NCBI RefSeq assembly: GCF_000091305.1
Contig: NC_013929.1
Span: forward strand, 1,798,001-1,862,000
Reading direction: 5' to 3'
Length of the DNA stretch: 64,000 nucleotides
DNA from: Streptomyces scabiei 87.22
Lineage (GTDB): Bacteria > Actinomycetota > Actinomycetes > Streptomycetales > Streptomycetaceae
The position numbers and the translations under genes were made by a program. The notes under the pieces were generated by a model. It had not been told where the DNA came from. It searched no databases and was given only the letters and a program-made list of their open reading frames with translations. How positions within the stretch are numbered: position 1 is the first letter of the stretch; each line of letters opens with the position of its first letter. Shown here piece after piece: positions 55,701-64,000 of this stretch.

Positions 55701-56653
55701 TCGGGCAGGCCCAGACAGCTGCCGGTGAAGTCGGCGCGGACGCCGAGCACCACGACGGCGGGCGGGTGCGCGGACGCGGTCGGCCGGGCGCCGGCGAGGG
55801 CGGACAGCACACGGGCGAAGGAGCGGCGTTCGTCCTCGTCCGTGCAGAGGGTGAAGAGTTCCTCGAACTGGTCGACGATCAGGACCGGTCGGGGCGGCGG
55901 GGGCCGCCGCTCTCCGGGTGCCTCCGGCGGGGCGGCGGCTGCGGCCTGTACGGCGCCGAGCAGGGTGCCCGGGTCGTCCCGCACCTCCTCGGCGGTCAGA
56001 CCGAGGTCTCCGCCCAGGGCTTTGGCGGTGCGTTCCAGCAGTTCGTCCAGGGGACGCGCGGTGGGGGTGAGCTGGACCACCGGCCAGCGGTCGGCGCCCG
56101 GCATGGGGAGATCGCCGCGGCCGAGCGCGGGGACGAGACCGGCACTGAGCAGCGACGACTTGCCGGCACCGGAGGGAGCGACGAGCATCAGCGGCCCACC
56201 GCCCACCCGTTCGAAGATCCGCTCCACGAGTGCGGCCGTGGCACGCTCGCGGCCGAAGAACCACTCCGCGTCCTCGGGGGTGAACGCCGACAGGCCCCGG
56301 TAGGGACAGGTCTCGGCGGCCTGCCGCTCGACGGGGTCGGCTTCGGTTGCGGGGTCACCGTCCCGGGGCTGCGTCTGCCGCACCAGCCGCAGCAACTCCC
56401 CTTCAGCGCCCAGCACTTGGTCGCACAGCCGGGCGACGTCGACGGTGGGGCGCTTCGCACCGGTCTCGATCTTGCTGAGGTAGCCCTTGCTGTAGTGGGT
56501 GCGGCGGGCGAGGTCGGTGAGCGACAGTCCGCGTTCCTGCCGCAGCCTTCGCAGTTGCGCCGGGAAGGACAGCGTGGTCGGCGCGTCCCGGTCCCGTCCG
56601 TGATGAGGGTCTGTCTGCTGTCCGTGCAGCGGGTCCCCCAAGGTGTCCCCCAA
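52745..56653 (-). CDS. XRE-nSTAND NTPase-WD40 protein
   Basis: 1302 residues; the assigned start is TTG 56653, and the exact start is uncertain because TTGGGGGAC occurs twice there. XRE helix-turn-helix at ~30-85 (LRRLRQERGLSLTDLARRTH), then a novel-STAND P-loop domain with PYRGLSAFTPEDAEWFFGRE, Walker A MLVAPSGAGKSSLLSAGLVP (~160) and VLIVDQFEELFTLC. A helical arm, then one membrane helix (~590-620, LATLAVLLGLAVTAGGLAY), then 14 WD40 repeats (~680-1275), enough for two seven-bladed propellers. Most repeats read SPDGRTLASxGxDxTVRLWD and are very similar, indicating recent amplification. Signal-transducing STAND ATPase of unknown trigger; some relatives act in phage defence. Confidence 0.9.
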   Translation of the reverse strand: MGDTLGDPLHGQQTDPHHGRDRDAPTTLSFPAQLRRLRQERGLSLTDLARRTHYSKGYLSKIETGAKRPTVDVARLCDQVLGAEGELLRLVRQTQPRDGDPATEADPVERQAAETCPYRGLSAFTPEDAEWFFGRERATAALVERIFERVGGGPLMLVAPSGAGKSSLLSAGLVPALGRGDLPMPGADRWPVVQLTPTARPLDELLERTAKALGGDLGLTAEEVRDDPGTLLGAVQAAAAAPPEAPGERRPPPPRPVLIVDQFEELFTLCTDEDERRSFARVLSALAGARPTASAHPPAVVVLGVRADFTGSCLGLPELAPVFTGGLFVLSPMTVAELRESITRPAELAGLTLEPGLVPLLLRDAGLRDDPDTGPGASGAGSDETPSGALPLVSHALLATWQRRRDSALTVDGYERAGGIQGAVARTAETVFARLYPAEQKTIRRILSRLVLVMDGAGATRRRMSRDALMARLGDADGAAAALDAFVRARLITMDSDTVEITHEALLHAWPRLRGWIRADRAGLLLHQQLSHAAGEWERERRDPSALYRGTRLDTVRAWADESDGWSRLAPDEEAFLRASQAEEDGRRGQARRQVRLRQSLLATLAVLLGLAVTAGGLAYQQRAGALDQERVARSQALAARSASLAGGRPEASMLLAEESYRTAPTAEARGALLSTQSQPFSARLAGHRGPVNQVAFAPDDRTLATASSDGTVVLRETADGHRVLARFTVPGRVRSVAFSTDGRTLAVTSTDGPVTLWSTTGHRRTGTLPKATKGARAVVFDPRGGTLAVAAADGNVQLWDTGTRPRRTATLPGHEGDVNALAYAPDGRTLASAGTDRDVRLWDTDRARVADTLEGHADEVLGVAFSPDGRTVASAGVDRTVRLWDVADGRQTDTFTGSSDDINDVVFTPDGTTVVGAVGDGTTRLWDVRSGRQTLVLAGHTDYVLGVAVTSDGALLATAGFDQSVVLWDLGGAVLTSRPFTEVWQTAYSPDGKLLATADADHTVRLWDAATHALVAALRGHTETVFSVAFSPDGRTLASAGSDGTVRLWDVAEHEALKKLTGHEGQVFSVAFSPDGRTLASTGADHTVRLWDVARRRQLGVFHGHKDFVNDVAFSPDGRTLATAGDDLTVRLWNVASHRERATLTGHSGAVRGVAFSPDGRTLASSGNDGSVRLWDVRHRRFETALTGHSGAVRGVDFSPDGRTLVSSGNDRTVRLWDVAGRRVWATLTGHTNAVWGVDFAPDGRTVASSSTDGTVRLWDLDPGARLAAICRLRLGIAPEERATLLPGVPVRAEPTECGDR

Positions 56654-56800
56654 GGCAGTGCGGCCGTGAGACGGCGGAAACCCAGGTTACTGCCGGGTCG
56701 GCGGGGGCAGCCAAGTCTTTCACCCGGAGTGGCGAAAACGCCGCCGTCCGGAACCGCGGGCAGCCGGTTCCGGACGGCGTCGGGAGGACGCTCCGTGGCA

Positions 56801-57169
56801 CTACGGACGGAGGACGATCGAGTTGATGGGCGTGAGATCGCGGTAGAAGGCGTATCCCTCCGGGATGGTCTCGATGCAGTCCCCGCCGTTGTACTGCTTG
56901 CACAGGTCCGCGAGGGCGCCGCCGTACTGGTTGTTGTAGACCCAGTGGTACCCGACCTGGTTGCTCAGGTTGTGGGCCTTGTAGCTGTAGTACACGTTGG
57001 TCGGGTGCGGGTTGGCTGTCGGGTCGACGCCCTGGCCATAGATGCAGACCGCGCCGTACGGGCAGCCGTCCCAGGTGTCCGCCGGCTTGGCCTCGGCCGT
57101 GCCGCTGAGCGCCACCATCGCGGCCGCCGAGGTCAGAAGCGCGACGGCGCCACGGATCATGTTGCGCAT
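56801..57169 (-). CDS. Small secreted Cys-containing protein, peptidase-inhibitor I36-like
   Basis: 122 residues from ATG 57169 (AGGGGGAAAC upstream). Signal peptide MIRGAVALLTSAAAMVALSG with cleavage near AEA. Mature part has CPYGAVCIYGQG and two further cysteines (LCKQYNGGDC), suggesting two disulfides, and aromatic beta-strands (VYYSYKAHNLSNQVGYHWVY). The CPxGxVCxY opening resembles actinobacterial I36 peptidase-inhibitor proteins; tentative. Confidence 0.75.
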   Translation of the reverse strand: MRNMIRGAVALLTSAAAMVALSGTAEAKPADTWDGCPYGAVCIYGQGVDPTANPHPTNVYYSYKAHNLSNQVGYHWVYNNQYGGALADLCKQYNGGDCIETIPEGYAFYRDLTPINSIVLRP

Positions 57170-57528
57170 GTTTCCCCCTTGCTGGTTCTCACCGGCTGTT
57201 CTCACTGGCTTCCCACGTGGTCCCGCGGGCCCAGCCCGGTGCTGACGACCTCAGGATCGCCCTCCTGCCCACCGGGGTCGACGAGTTGCCTGTTGCCCTC
57301 CTGTGAGCCGTCCGGGAAACCGGCCCTGAACTGGGGAAACGCCTGACCGGAGGCAACACGGTCACATCGTGCGACGAAAAAGCGGAACCTCACCTCGCAC
57401 AAACCCTGCGCGATCCATTGACGCGAACATGCCCCCCTCTTATCTTCTGATCGAACTTCCGCACAAGAGCCGACATTTCGAACAACATCCCACGCCTCAG
57501 GGCAGTTCGCGCACAGACGGGACGAGCG

Positions 57529-58899
57529 TTGAACACAACCCGCAGGGCGGTCATCGCCCTCCTCACCTCGGTGGCCGCCCTGCTGGGCCTCACCACCGCC
57601 GTCGCCTCCCCGGCCGGAGCCGCCCACCCGGCCGCCGGGCAGGCGACGCGCTACACGATGACCGCGTTCACGAACAGCAGCGAGTCGAACATGTACGTCT
57701 ACGACTCGCCCGACGCGACCGGCTTCACCCTCCGGAAGGGCCCCGCGTACACCCCGCCCTCCGGTCTGATCCGCGACCCCAGCATCTTCAAGCACACGGA
57801 CGGCTACTACTACCTGACGTACACCACCCGCACCTGGTCGGCGCTCTCCACCACCATCGGCTTCGCCCGCTCCACCGACCGCCTCAACTGGACCTTCCTG
57901 TACGACTACACGGTCCCGATCAGCGGTCTGCAGCGCGCCTGGGCACCCGAGTGGTTCGTCGACACCAACGGCAGCGTCAACATCATCCTGTCGGCGTCGG
58001 TCGCCGCCGACGGCGAGTACATCTTCAAGCCGTACAAGCTGACGGCGACGAACTCCGCGCTCACCGCGTGGTCGGCGCCCACCCGGCTCTCCGGCATCGG
58101 CCCGAACTACATCGACACTTTCATCGTCAAGATCGGCTCCACCTACCACGCGTTCACCAAGAACGAGACGACGAAGTACATCGAGTACGGCACCGCCTCC
58201 AGCCTCACCGGCCCGTACACCATCACGAAGACGGGCAACTGGGCGGGCTTCGGCTCCGGGATGGAGGGCCCGGCCCTGGTCCAGCTCGACAACGGCGGCT
58301 GGCGGATCTACTACGACGCGTACGGCGCCGGGAAGTACTGGTACAGCGACAGCTACGACAACTTCGCCACCTGGTCGGCCCCGACCGAGCTCCCCGGCCT
58401 CACCGGCTTCGTACGGCATCTGACGGTCCTCAAGGAGACGGTCTCCGGCGGGGTCACGCTGCCGGTCAACACCACCCGGTCCCTGCAGTCCGTCAACTTC
58501 ACCGGCCGCTACGCCGTGGCGCGCTCCGACAACCTCGGCTACGTCGACCCGGTGACGTCCTCCAGCACCACGGCGGTCAAGCAGAGCGCCACGTTCACGG
58601 TCGTGCCCGGCCTCGCGGACGCCAACTGCTACTCCTTCCGCACCTCCACCGGCCGCTATCTGCGCCACTGGGACTACCGCATCCGGTCCGACGCGGACGA
58701 CGGCACGACCGTGTTCGACAAGGACGCCACGTACTGCGCCCGCCCGGGCACGGCCTCCGGCTCGGTCCGGCTGGAGTCGTACAACTACCCCGGCCGCTAC
58801 ATCCGCCACTACAACTACGAACTGCGCCTGGACACCTACGAGGCCACGGACACCTTCCGCACCGACAGCAGCTTCACGGCGGTGAGCCCCTGGGCCTGA
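57529..58899 (+). CDS. Secreted GH43-like arabinan/xylan enzyme with AbfB domain
   Basis: 456 residues from TTG 57529. Signal peptide ends near AGA-AHP. The five-bladed propeller domain shows IRDPSIFKHTDGYYYLTYTT (catalytic Asp, ~82), RAWAPEWFVDTNGSVNIIL and GPALVQLDNGGWRIYYDAYG. After a linker, residues ~315-456 are an AbfB/CBM42 arabinose-binding domain (SFRTSTGRYLRHWDYRIRSD, ESYNYPGRYIRHYNYELRLD). Probable alpha-L-arabinofuranosidase or related enzyme. The 57170-57528 interval holds no other gene and should carry both divergent promoters. Confidence 0.85.
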   Translation: MNTTRRAVIALLTSVAALLGLTTAVASPAGAAHPAAGQATRYTMTAFTNSSESNMYVYDSPDATGFTLRKGPAYTPPSGLIRDPSIFKHTDGYYYLTYTTRTWSALSTTIGFARSTDRLNWTFLYDYTVPISGLQRAWAPEWFVDTNGSVNIILSASVAADGEYIFKPYKLTATNSALTAWSAPTRLSGIGPNYIDTFIVKIGSTYHAFTKNETTKYIEYGTASSLTGPYTITKTGNWAGFGSGMEGPALVQLDNGGWRIYYDAYGAGKYWYSDSYDNFATWSAPTELPGLTGFVRHLTVLKETVSGGVTLPVNTTRSLQSVNFTGRYAVARSDNLGYVDPVTSSSTTAVKQSATFTVVPGLADANCYSFRTSTGRYLRHWDYRIRSDADDGTTVFDKDATYCARPGTASGSVRLESYNYPGRYIRHYNYELRLDTYEATDTFRTDSSFTAVSPWA

Positions 58900-58914
58900 C
58901 AGCACCGATCGAAG

Positions 58915-58990
58915 CCCCCGCGCCCCCGTCTTTCAGGGGCGCGGGGAACTGCGCGAGAACCCCCACCGAACCCGCACTGTGGGGGTCAAA
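58915..58990. repeat. Streptomyces intergenic REP-like element / terminator
   Basis: GCGCCCC followed by GTCTTTCA and GGGGCGC forms a hairpin, then GGGGAACTGCGCGA and GGGGCGCAGCCCC, the familiar Streptomyces intergenic sequence. It lies between the converging GH43 and EF-G-like genes and probably terminates both. Confidence 0.7.
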
Positions 58991-59063
58991 GGGGCGCAGC
59001 CCCTTGGCGATGGGACGGGTAGGGGCGGCGGGGGCGAGAGAAACTCCCACCCCCGCCCTCCCC

Positions 59064-61133
59064 CTAACTCACCCGCACACCCCCCGGCGCGGGCGCGTAC
59101 CCGGCCGGCCGCGCCGTGAACGTCCCCCGCCCCTGCGTCCGGCTGCGCAACCGCGTCGCGTAGCCAAACAGCTCAGCCAACGGCACGGTCGCCGTCACGA
59201 CCACCGACCCGCCCCGGGCCACGGAGTCCGACACCCTTCCCCGCCGCGCGGCGAGATCCCCGAGCACGCCCCCCACGGCATCCGCGGGCACGGTCACCGT
59301 GACATCGGCGACGGGCTCCAACAGCCCCATCACCGCCGCCCGCATGGCTTCCCGGAGCCCGAACCGCCCGGCCGTACGGAACGCCATCTCCGAGGAGTCC
59401 TTGGAGTGGGTCGCCCCGTCCGTCAGGGTGACGCTCAGCCCGGTCACCGGATGACCGCCGAGCGGCCCCTCGGCGAGCGCGTCACGACACCCGGCCTCGA
59501 CCGCGCGCACGTACTCCTGCGGCACCCGGCCGCCGACGACGGTCGAACGGAACACGAAGCCCGTCGCGGCACGGTCCCCCTCCGCCTCCAGGGGCGCCAC
59601 GTCGAGGACGACATGGGCGAACTGCCCCGCCCCGCCGTCCTGTTTGACGTGCCGATAGACCAGACCGGACACCCCGCGCACGATCGTCTCGCGACAGGCC
59701 ACCCGCGGCCGGCCGACGGCGACGTCGAGCCCCTGGCTCCGGCGGACCTTCTCCACCGCCACCTCCAGATGCAGTTCGCCCATCCCGGACAGCAGGGTCT
59801 GGCCGGTCTCGGGATCGGTCCGCACGACCAGCGAGGGGTCCTCCTCGGCCAGCCGTGCGAGAGCCGTCGCGAGCCGGTCGGTGTCGGTGCTCCGCCGCGC
59901 CTCGACGGCCACCGACACCACCGGGTCGGCCACGGACGGGGGTTCGAGGAGCAGCGGCGCCGCCGGCGCGCACAGGGTGGTCCCCGCGCGGGCCGACTTC
60001 AGCCCGACGACCGCGACGATGTCCCCGGCCGTCGCGTGGTCCAGTTCGGCGTGCCGGTCGGCCCGCACCCGCAGGATCCGCCCGATCCGCTCGGTGCGCC
60101 GCGTGCCCGCGTCCAGCACGGTGTCCCCCTTCCTGATCGTTCCCGAGTACAGCCGCAGATAGGTCAGCCGTCCCGTGGCCGTGGCGCTCACCTTGAACGC
60201 CAGCGCCGCGAGCGGCTCGGCCGCGTCGGCGGCACGCTCCTCCTCGGTGCCGTCGTGCGTCCCGCGTACGGGCGGTACGTCCAGCGGCGAGGGCAGGTAC
60301 GCCACGACCGCGTCGAGCAGCGGTTCGATGCCGCGGTTGCGGTAGGCGGAGCCGCACAGCACGACCACGCCCTCACCCGTGCGGGTCAGGTCGCGCAGCG
60401 CGTCCGCCAGCGTCCGCGCGGAGAGCGTGCCCCGCGCGCAGAACTCCTCCAGCGCCGCCGGATGCAGTTCCGCCACCGCCTCCTCCAGGAGCCGTCGGCG
60501 CCGTTCCGCCTCGTCCCGCAGGGCCTGCGGGACCGGGCCCTCCTCGGCCGTGCCGCCGTCGTCGTCCGTCCAGACATGCGCCCGCATCCGGAGCAGATCC
60601 ACCACACCTGTGAACCCGTCCTCCGCGCCGATCGGCAACTGCGCCACCAGCGGCGCCGGATGGAGCCGCTGCCGGATCGACTCGACGGCGGTGTCGAGGT
60701 CGGCGCCCGCGCGGTCCAGCTTGTTGACGAAGGCGATGCGCGGGACGCCGTGCCGGTCTGCCTGCCGCCACACCGACTCGCTCTGCGGCTCGACGCCGGC
60801 GACCGCGTCGAACACGGCGATCGCGCCGTCGAGCACCCTGAGCGAACGCTCCACCTCGTCGGCGAAGTCGACGTGGCCGGGGGTGTCGATGAGGTTGATC
60901 CGGTGCCCGTCCCAGGCGCAGCTCACGGCTGCCGCGAAGATGGTGATCCCGCGATCGCGCTCCTGGGAGTCGAAGTCGGTGACGGTGGTGCCGTCATGGA
61001 CCTCCCCGCGCTTGTGCGTGGTCCCGGTGGCGTAGAGGAACCGCTCGGTGACGGTGGTCTTGCCGGCGTCGACGTGGGCGAGGATGCCCAGGTTGCGGAC
61101 GGCGGTCAGAGGGTTGGTGACGGTGCTGCGCAT
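59064..61133 (-). CDS. Elongation factor G paralogue
   Basis: 689 residues from ATG 61133. GTPase motifs G1 [20 protein letters not shown], switch II region [13 protein letters not shown]3 [21 protein letters not shown]4 [12 protein letters not shown]; then EF-G domains II-V ([39 protein letters not shown]). Length and order fit EF-G, but many core residues differ from housekeeping FusA and it is not beside rpsL/rpsG or tuf, so it is a second copy, EF-G2 or ribosomal-protection type. The upstream small ORF and hairpin suggest regulation by attenuation. Confidence 0.88.
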   Translation of the reverse strand: MRSTVTNPLTAVRNLGILAHVDAGKTTVTERFLYATGTTHKRGEVHDGTTVTDFDSQERDRGITIFAAAVSCAWDGHRINLIDTPGHVDFADEVERSLRVLDGAIAVFDAVAGVEPQSESVWRQADRHGVPRIAFVNKLDRAGADLDTAVESIRQRLHPAPLVAQLPIGAEDGFTGVVDLLRMRAHVWTDDDGGTAEEGPVPQALRDEAERRRRLLEEAVAELHPAALEEFCARGTLSARTLADALRDLTRTGEGVVVLCGSAYRNRGIEPLLDAVVAYLPSPLDVPPVRGTHDGTEEERAADAAEPLAALAFKVSATATGRLTYLRLYSGTIRKGDTVLDAGTRRTERIGRILRVRADRHAELDHATAGDIVAVVGLKSARAGTTLCAPAAPLLLEPPSVADPVVSVAVEARRSTDTDRLATALARLAEEDPSLVVRTDPETGQTLLSGMGELHLEVAVEKVRRSQGLDVAVGRPRVACRETIVRGVSGLVYRHVKQDGGAGQFAHVVLDVAPLEAEGDRAATGFVFRSTVVGGRVPQEYVRAVEAGCRDALAEGPLGGHPVTGLSVTLTDGATHSKDSSEMAFRTAGRFGLREAMRAAVMGLLEPVADVTVTVPADAVGGVLGDLAARRGRVSDSVARGGSVVVTATVPLAELFGYATRLRSRTQGRGTFTARPAGYAPAPGGVRVS

Positions 61134-61209
61134 GGCCCGTGGCCTTTCAGCTGAGCTGTTTCGGGGCAGCGCGATTCCCGTACGGGCACGGCGGACGGCG
61201 GGAACGTGC

Positions 61210-61239
61210 GCGCGGACGGAGCTGTCGCTCCGTCCGCGC
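61210..61239 (-). terminator. Hairpin between small ORF and EF-G paralogue
   Basis: 13-bp perfect stem (GCGCGGACGGAGC / GCTCCGTCCGCGC), 4-base loop, starting 14 bases after the small ORF stop and ending 76 bases before the EF-G-like ATG. No T tract. Could terminate or attenuate transcription into the EF-G gene. Confidence 0.65.
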
Positions 61240-61253
61240 AAAGGAATTCGACG

Positions 61254-61370
61254 TCAGGCGTGCGTCACGGGCATCCGGTACCGGCCGCGCAGCGGGCACC
61301 GGACGGACGAGGACACGAGGATCACCTCGTACAGGGAACGGGGAACGACGACGGCGGTGCGGTCGCACAT
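61254..61370 (-). CDS. Small ORF (38 residues), possible leader peptide
   Basis: ATG 61370 has GAGAGGGGAG upstream. The peptide begins MCDRTAVVVPRSLYEVILVS and ends RGRYRMPVTHA. No signal peptide or known domain; it has five arginines, three of them in the final third. Too short for codon-bias tests. A strong ribosome site, position and following hairpin support translation. Confidence 0.55.
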   Translation of the reverse strand: MCDRTAVVVPRSLYEVILVSSSVRCPLRGRYRMPVTHA

Positions 61371-61465
61371 GGCCGGGCTCCCCTCTCTCGTCACTTGGTG
61401 GGGTGAGTCTAGGGACGGTGAGGGGGCCGGGTCACCGCATTTTCCGTGCGCCGTGTCGTCCGGAG

Positions 61466-63469
61466 TCACTCGGCCCGGACGGCGTCCACGTACACGACCC
61501 CCTTGGTCACCGTCTCGCTGGCCCGGCCGAGGTACAGGTTGAACCCCGTCACCTTCGCCAGCCGGGCCGCGTCGAGCACGGCGCCGGCGTTGCCGGTGTC
61601 CCAGGGAGCGGGCCCGAACTCGCCGAAGGGGGCCCTGAGTTCCCGCCCGCTCGTGTCGTCCAGCGCAAAGCGGTACTGGAACGGGATCCCGTCGGCGACG
61701 ATCTCCAGCGCCCCGGCGTTCTCCGACCCGTCGCCGCGCAGCCACAGCGCCAGGGAGGTGAAGGCGGACCAGTCCGCGACGACCGGCCTGCCGATGCCGG
61801 TGAACTCCGCGGCGGTGAAGTCGTAGGCGTAGGCCAGCCCGTAGGAGCCGGAGGACTTGTGCTCGCGCGACAGGCCGAGCGTGTGGGTGTTGAGGTGGGT
61901 GTACGCCTCGCCGAGGGCGACGTCGTCCCCGGCGTACCCCTCGAAGTCGTCGATCCAGCCTGCGGGCAGGGGGGCGGCCTCGCCGAGGAGGACGACGGCG
62001 GAGTCGGTGAGCGTCTCGCCGCCCGCCCGTGCGCGGACGGTGAGGGTCGCCGAGCCCTTCCTCCGCAGGGCCGGGCCGATCGACCAGACGCCCGAGTGAT
62101 AGCCGTCGGCGTCCAGGCGCAGGCGTCTGGCGGGTCCGCCGTCCACGGAGTAGGTGACCCGGCTCGCCCGCGCGGGCGTGACCCGCACCCGGACGGTGGT
62201 CCTGGCGGCCGTCACCCGCTGCCGGTCCGTGGGGGTCACCAGATGGAGGGACGGGCCGTTCCTGACAGCGGTGGTACGCGCGGCGAACACGCCTCGCACA
62301 TCGGCGGCGAAGAGGGTGAAGGGATCCTGGTGGAACCGGACGAAGTCCGGCAGCAGGGCGTGACCCGGGTACGGCACGTAGGCGCGCTTGGTGCCGCCGA
62401 AGTTGGCCCAGGTGGCCATGTAGGTCACCTGACGGGCCAGCGGGTCCGCCTCGACGGCCCGCAGCAGCCGGGTGAACCACTGCGGGTCGCGGATCTCGGT
62501 GCCGCTCTCCCCGAACTCGGTGAAGGCGGGCACCTTGCCCCGCTCGTTCGCGAGCCGGACCACCATCGCCAGGTCCCGCACCAGACCGTCCAGCCAGGGG
62601 GTCGGTCCGGCGCCCTCGTCGTAGGAGTCGTAGCCGAGGACGTCGACGAACCGGTCGCCCGGGTAGGTGCGCAGGTACGCGGCCGGGTCGCCGCCGAGGC
62701 TCGCGTTGGGCGAGTAGGCGTAGAGCAGGTTGTGGACGCCCTTGACGTCGCGCAGGTACTCCACGGTGTAGCGGAACAGTTCGATGAACTCGCCCGAGGT
62801 GGTGTGACCGGCCCCCCACCAGAACCAGCCGCCGTTGTTCTCGTGGAAGGGGCGGAAGATCACCGGGATGAGGGTGCCGTCCGGGCGCCGGGCGCCCTTG
62901 ACCGCCTTCGCGACGCGGTCCAGGAAGCGGTTGAAGCGGGCGTGCTTCGCCCCTCCGGGAAGGATCTGGCCGACGACGCGGCCCCTGGTGTCGTAGAAGT
63001 CCTTGCCGGTGACGAAGTTCGGCATGTGGGCGCTGAGGGTGTTGATCCCGCCGCGGGCGTCGCCCTGCCGGATGCACCGGCTGAGCGCGGCGATGTTCTC
63101 GGCGTCGGTGGCGTCCTCGGTACCGGGGCGCTCGTCGCCGTCGAGGACGAGGGTGTCCCAGCCGAAGACCGCGGGGTAGTCGCCCACCGCCGCTCTGGTG
63201 TCGGACGCCCTGCCGTCGGGTGTGGTGAAGGTGAAGCCGTAGGTCAGGTCGTGCTGGTGCCCGAACAGGATGCCCCTGCCCCGCTGCCGTCTCAGGTACG
63301 CGAACAGGGCTCGGGTGGCGGGGGTCGCCCTGTCGTCGACGATCCTGACCGGCGTCGGTGTGCCGGGGACCGCCGCGGGCGCGGCCACCGAGGTCCGGGT
63401 CCCGGCAGCCGCGGCGACGGCGGCGCCCAGGAGGACGAACGTACGGCGATTCAGGGGAGAGCTGGGCAT
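61466..63469 (-). CDS. Secreted GH26 beta-mannanase with carbohydrate-binding domain
   Basis: 667 residues from ATG 63469 (AGGAGA upstream). A Tat-type signal peptide (NRRTFVLLGAAVAAAAG) leads to a GH26 barrel: ILFGHQHDLTYGF, acid/base glutamate in IFRPFHENNGGWFWWGA (~205), LLYAYSPNAS, DVLGYDSYDEG and nucleophile glutamate in PAFTEFGESG (~316). Residues ~410-500 are an Ig-like sheet (YSVDGGPARRLRLDADGYHS). The last ~150 residues (WIDDFEGYAGDDVALGEAYT, LALWLRGDGSENAGALEIVA) are a CBM-like jelly roll of the type found on mannanases. Degrades beta-mannans outside the cell. Confidence 0.9.
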   Translation of the reverse strand: MPSSPLNRRTFVLLGAAVAAAAGTRTSVAAPAAVPGTPTPVRIVDDRATPATRALFAYLRRQRGRGILFGHQHDLTYGFTFTTPDGRASDTRAAVGDYPAVFGWDTLVLDGDERPGTEDATDAENIAALSRCIRQGDARGGINTLSAHMPNFVTGKDFYDTRGRVVGQILPGGAKHARFNRFLDRVAKAVKGARRPDGTLIPVIFRPFHENNGGWFWWGAGHTTSGEFIELFRYTVEYLRDVKGVHNLLYAYSPNASLGGDPAAYLRTYPGDRFVDVLGYDSYDEGAGPTPWLDGLVRDLAMVVRLANERGKVPAFTEFGESGTEIRDPQWFTRLLRAVEADPLARQVTYMATWANFGGTKRAYVPYPGHALLPDFVRFHQDPFTLFAADVRGVFAARTTAVRNGPSLHLVTPTDRQRVTAARTTVRVRVTPARASRVTYSVDGGPARRLRLDADGYHSGVWSIGPALRRKGSATLTVRARAGGETLTDSAVVLLGEAAPLPAGWIDDFEGYAGDDVALGEAYTHLNTHTLGLSREHKSSGSYGLAYAYDFTAAEFTGIGRPVVADWSAFTSLALWLRGDGSENAGALEIVADGIPFQYRFALDDTSGRELRAPFGEFGPAPWDTGNAGAVLDAARLAKVTGFNLYLGRASETVTKGVVYVDAVRAE

Positions 63470-63710
63470 GCGGTCTCCTGTGACGTGCTCGGCTGCCGGC
63501 ACGGCAGCGGTGGGGGAGGGCGCCGATGTCCTGCACGCGCGGAGCCCGTCGGCCACGTGCGTCGCATGGGAGGCGTGTGGTTCAAGTGACGCTATTTGAC
63601 TAGAGGTTGAGAAGAAACGAAAGAGGCCGGGTCGATCTGCCGGAGGCCGTCGGCGGCGGCGCGGGGCACGAGGCGCGCGCCACGGGGGGCACGGGCGCGG
63701 CCGGGGACAC

Positions 63711-63747
63711 GAGAAGGGCCCCGACCGTCCCGGTCGGGGCCCTTCTC
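63711..63747 (-). terminator. Terminator downstream of tRNA-Leu
   Basis: 17-bp perfect stem beginning GAGAAGGGCCCCGACCG with a 3-base loop, 21 bp beyond the 3' end of the tRNA. The 63470-63710 stretch between GH26 and this hairpin shows no gene I can support. Confidence 0.85.
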
Positions 63748-63767
63748 ACGTGTGTCGCCGTAGCGAG

Positions 63768-63852
63768 TGTCCGAGGGGGGACTTGAACCCCCACGCCCGA
63801 TAAAGGGCACTAGCACCTCAAGCTAGCGCGTCTGCCATTCCGCCACCCGGAC
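63768..63852 (-). tRNA. tRNA-Leu (anticodon GAG)
   Basis: Reverse strand: acceptor GTCCGGG pairs with CTCGGAC, with discriminator A. D region GGCGGAATGGCAGAC, anticodon stem-loop CTAGCTTGAGGTGCTAG with anticodon GAG, a long class II variable arm (TGCCCTTTATCGGGCG) and T arm GGGGGTTCAAGTCCCCC. No CCA encoded. Confidence 0.95.
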
Positions 63853-63966
63853 CAGGTGTCTGCCGCCTGGCCAGGGGTTTTCCCGGTGGCGACAGGGACA
63901 ACAATACCAAGGTTTCGGAGCGCCCTTCACCTGCGTTTCCGCCCGCGGGTCCGGGTCCCGGGCGGG

Positions 63967-64000
63967 GCCGTGCGGGTCTCGGCGAGCGGACCCGCACGGC
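63967..64000. terminator. Hairpin at the right edge
   Basis: 12-bp perfect stem GCCGTGCGGGTC / GACCCGCACGGC with a 10-base loop, touching the window end. Probably terminates a gene lying to the right; not testable here. Confidence 0.6.

Noticed and set aside
57369..61154. 1261-residue plus frame across GH43 and the EF-G paralogue
   Set aside because: Crosses two well-supported genes in other frames and is Pro/Arg/His-rich.
61139..63589. 816-residue plus frame opposite the GH26 gene
   Set aside because: Shadow of a gene with both catalytic glutamates in place.

Overview
The window is high-GC DNA that looks like a Streptomyces chromosome. The evidence is third-position GC bias, leaderless and overlapping starts, XRE-DUF5753/DUF397/DUF6879/DUF6415 families, CebR-type operators, secreted GH6, GH26 and GH43 enzymes, and a SpoIIE/HATPase phosphatase. 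No gene fixes the species.

Layout. (1) Positions 1-1375 hold the 3'-truncated part of a primary-like sigma-70 factor, read leftward. It diverges from (2) a DISARM-like defence operon at 1594-19265: a protein kinase fused to a helicase/DUF1998 protein, a DrmD-like SNF2 helicase, a PglX/DrmMI-like adenine methylase, an EcsC-family protein and a CoiA-like protein carrying three copies of an apparently unnamed ~110-residue domain. (3) Positions 19272-25800 hold small regulatory and accessory genes: a frameshifted DUF397 gene, a GntR regulator with a CTAG-rich operator, a three-gene small-protein operon, a HigB/HigA-type module whose toxin carries an in-frame amber codon, an XRE/DUF6879 operon, a DUF6415 gene and a small methyltransferase. 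(4) Positions 25925-43731 form a second defence block: an endonuclease VII-like HNH protein, one McrB/McrC pair with a coiled-coil protein and a PASTA membrane protein, a DUF2786 protein, a second McrB/McrC pair followed by a RelE-like/UvrD fusion helicase, and a HsdM-HsdS-like methylase with an N-terminal HTH. (5) From 44 kb on is ordinary Streptomyces content: SpoIIE phosphatase, CebR-like repressor with GH6 cellulase, PhyH oxygenase, XRE/DUF397 pair, NlpC/P60, XRE-nSTAND-WD40 protein, GH43, an EF-G paralogue with a small upstream ORF, GH26 mannanase and tRNA-Leu(GAG).

The most informative signal is regulatory. The DISARM-like operon (at 1422-1482) and the HTH-methylase gene 42 kb away (at 43734-43794, other strand) share a two-part promoter element: the inverted repeat GTTGACGNCGTCAAC, exactly 32 bp, then the identical 14-mer GTGTACGGTGGCGG. 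This ties the two ends of the defence region into one regulon and suggests that the methylase or the adjacent sigma factor controls the kinase-helicase operon. The kinase fusion, the EcsC and CoiA-like genes, the triplicated domain and this shared switch together are the best candidate here for an undescribed system. All family assignments were made by reading motifs; no database search was possible.
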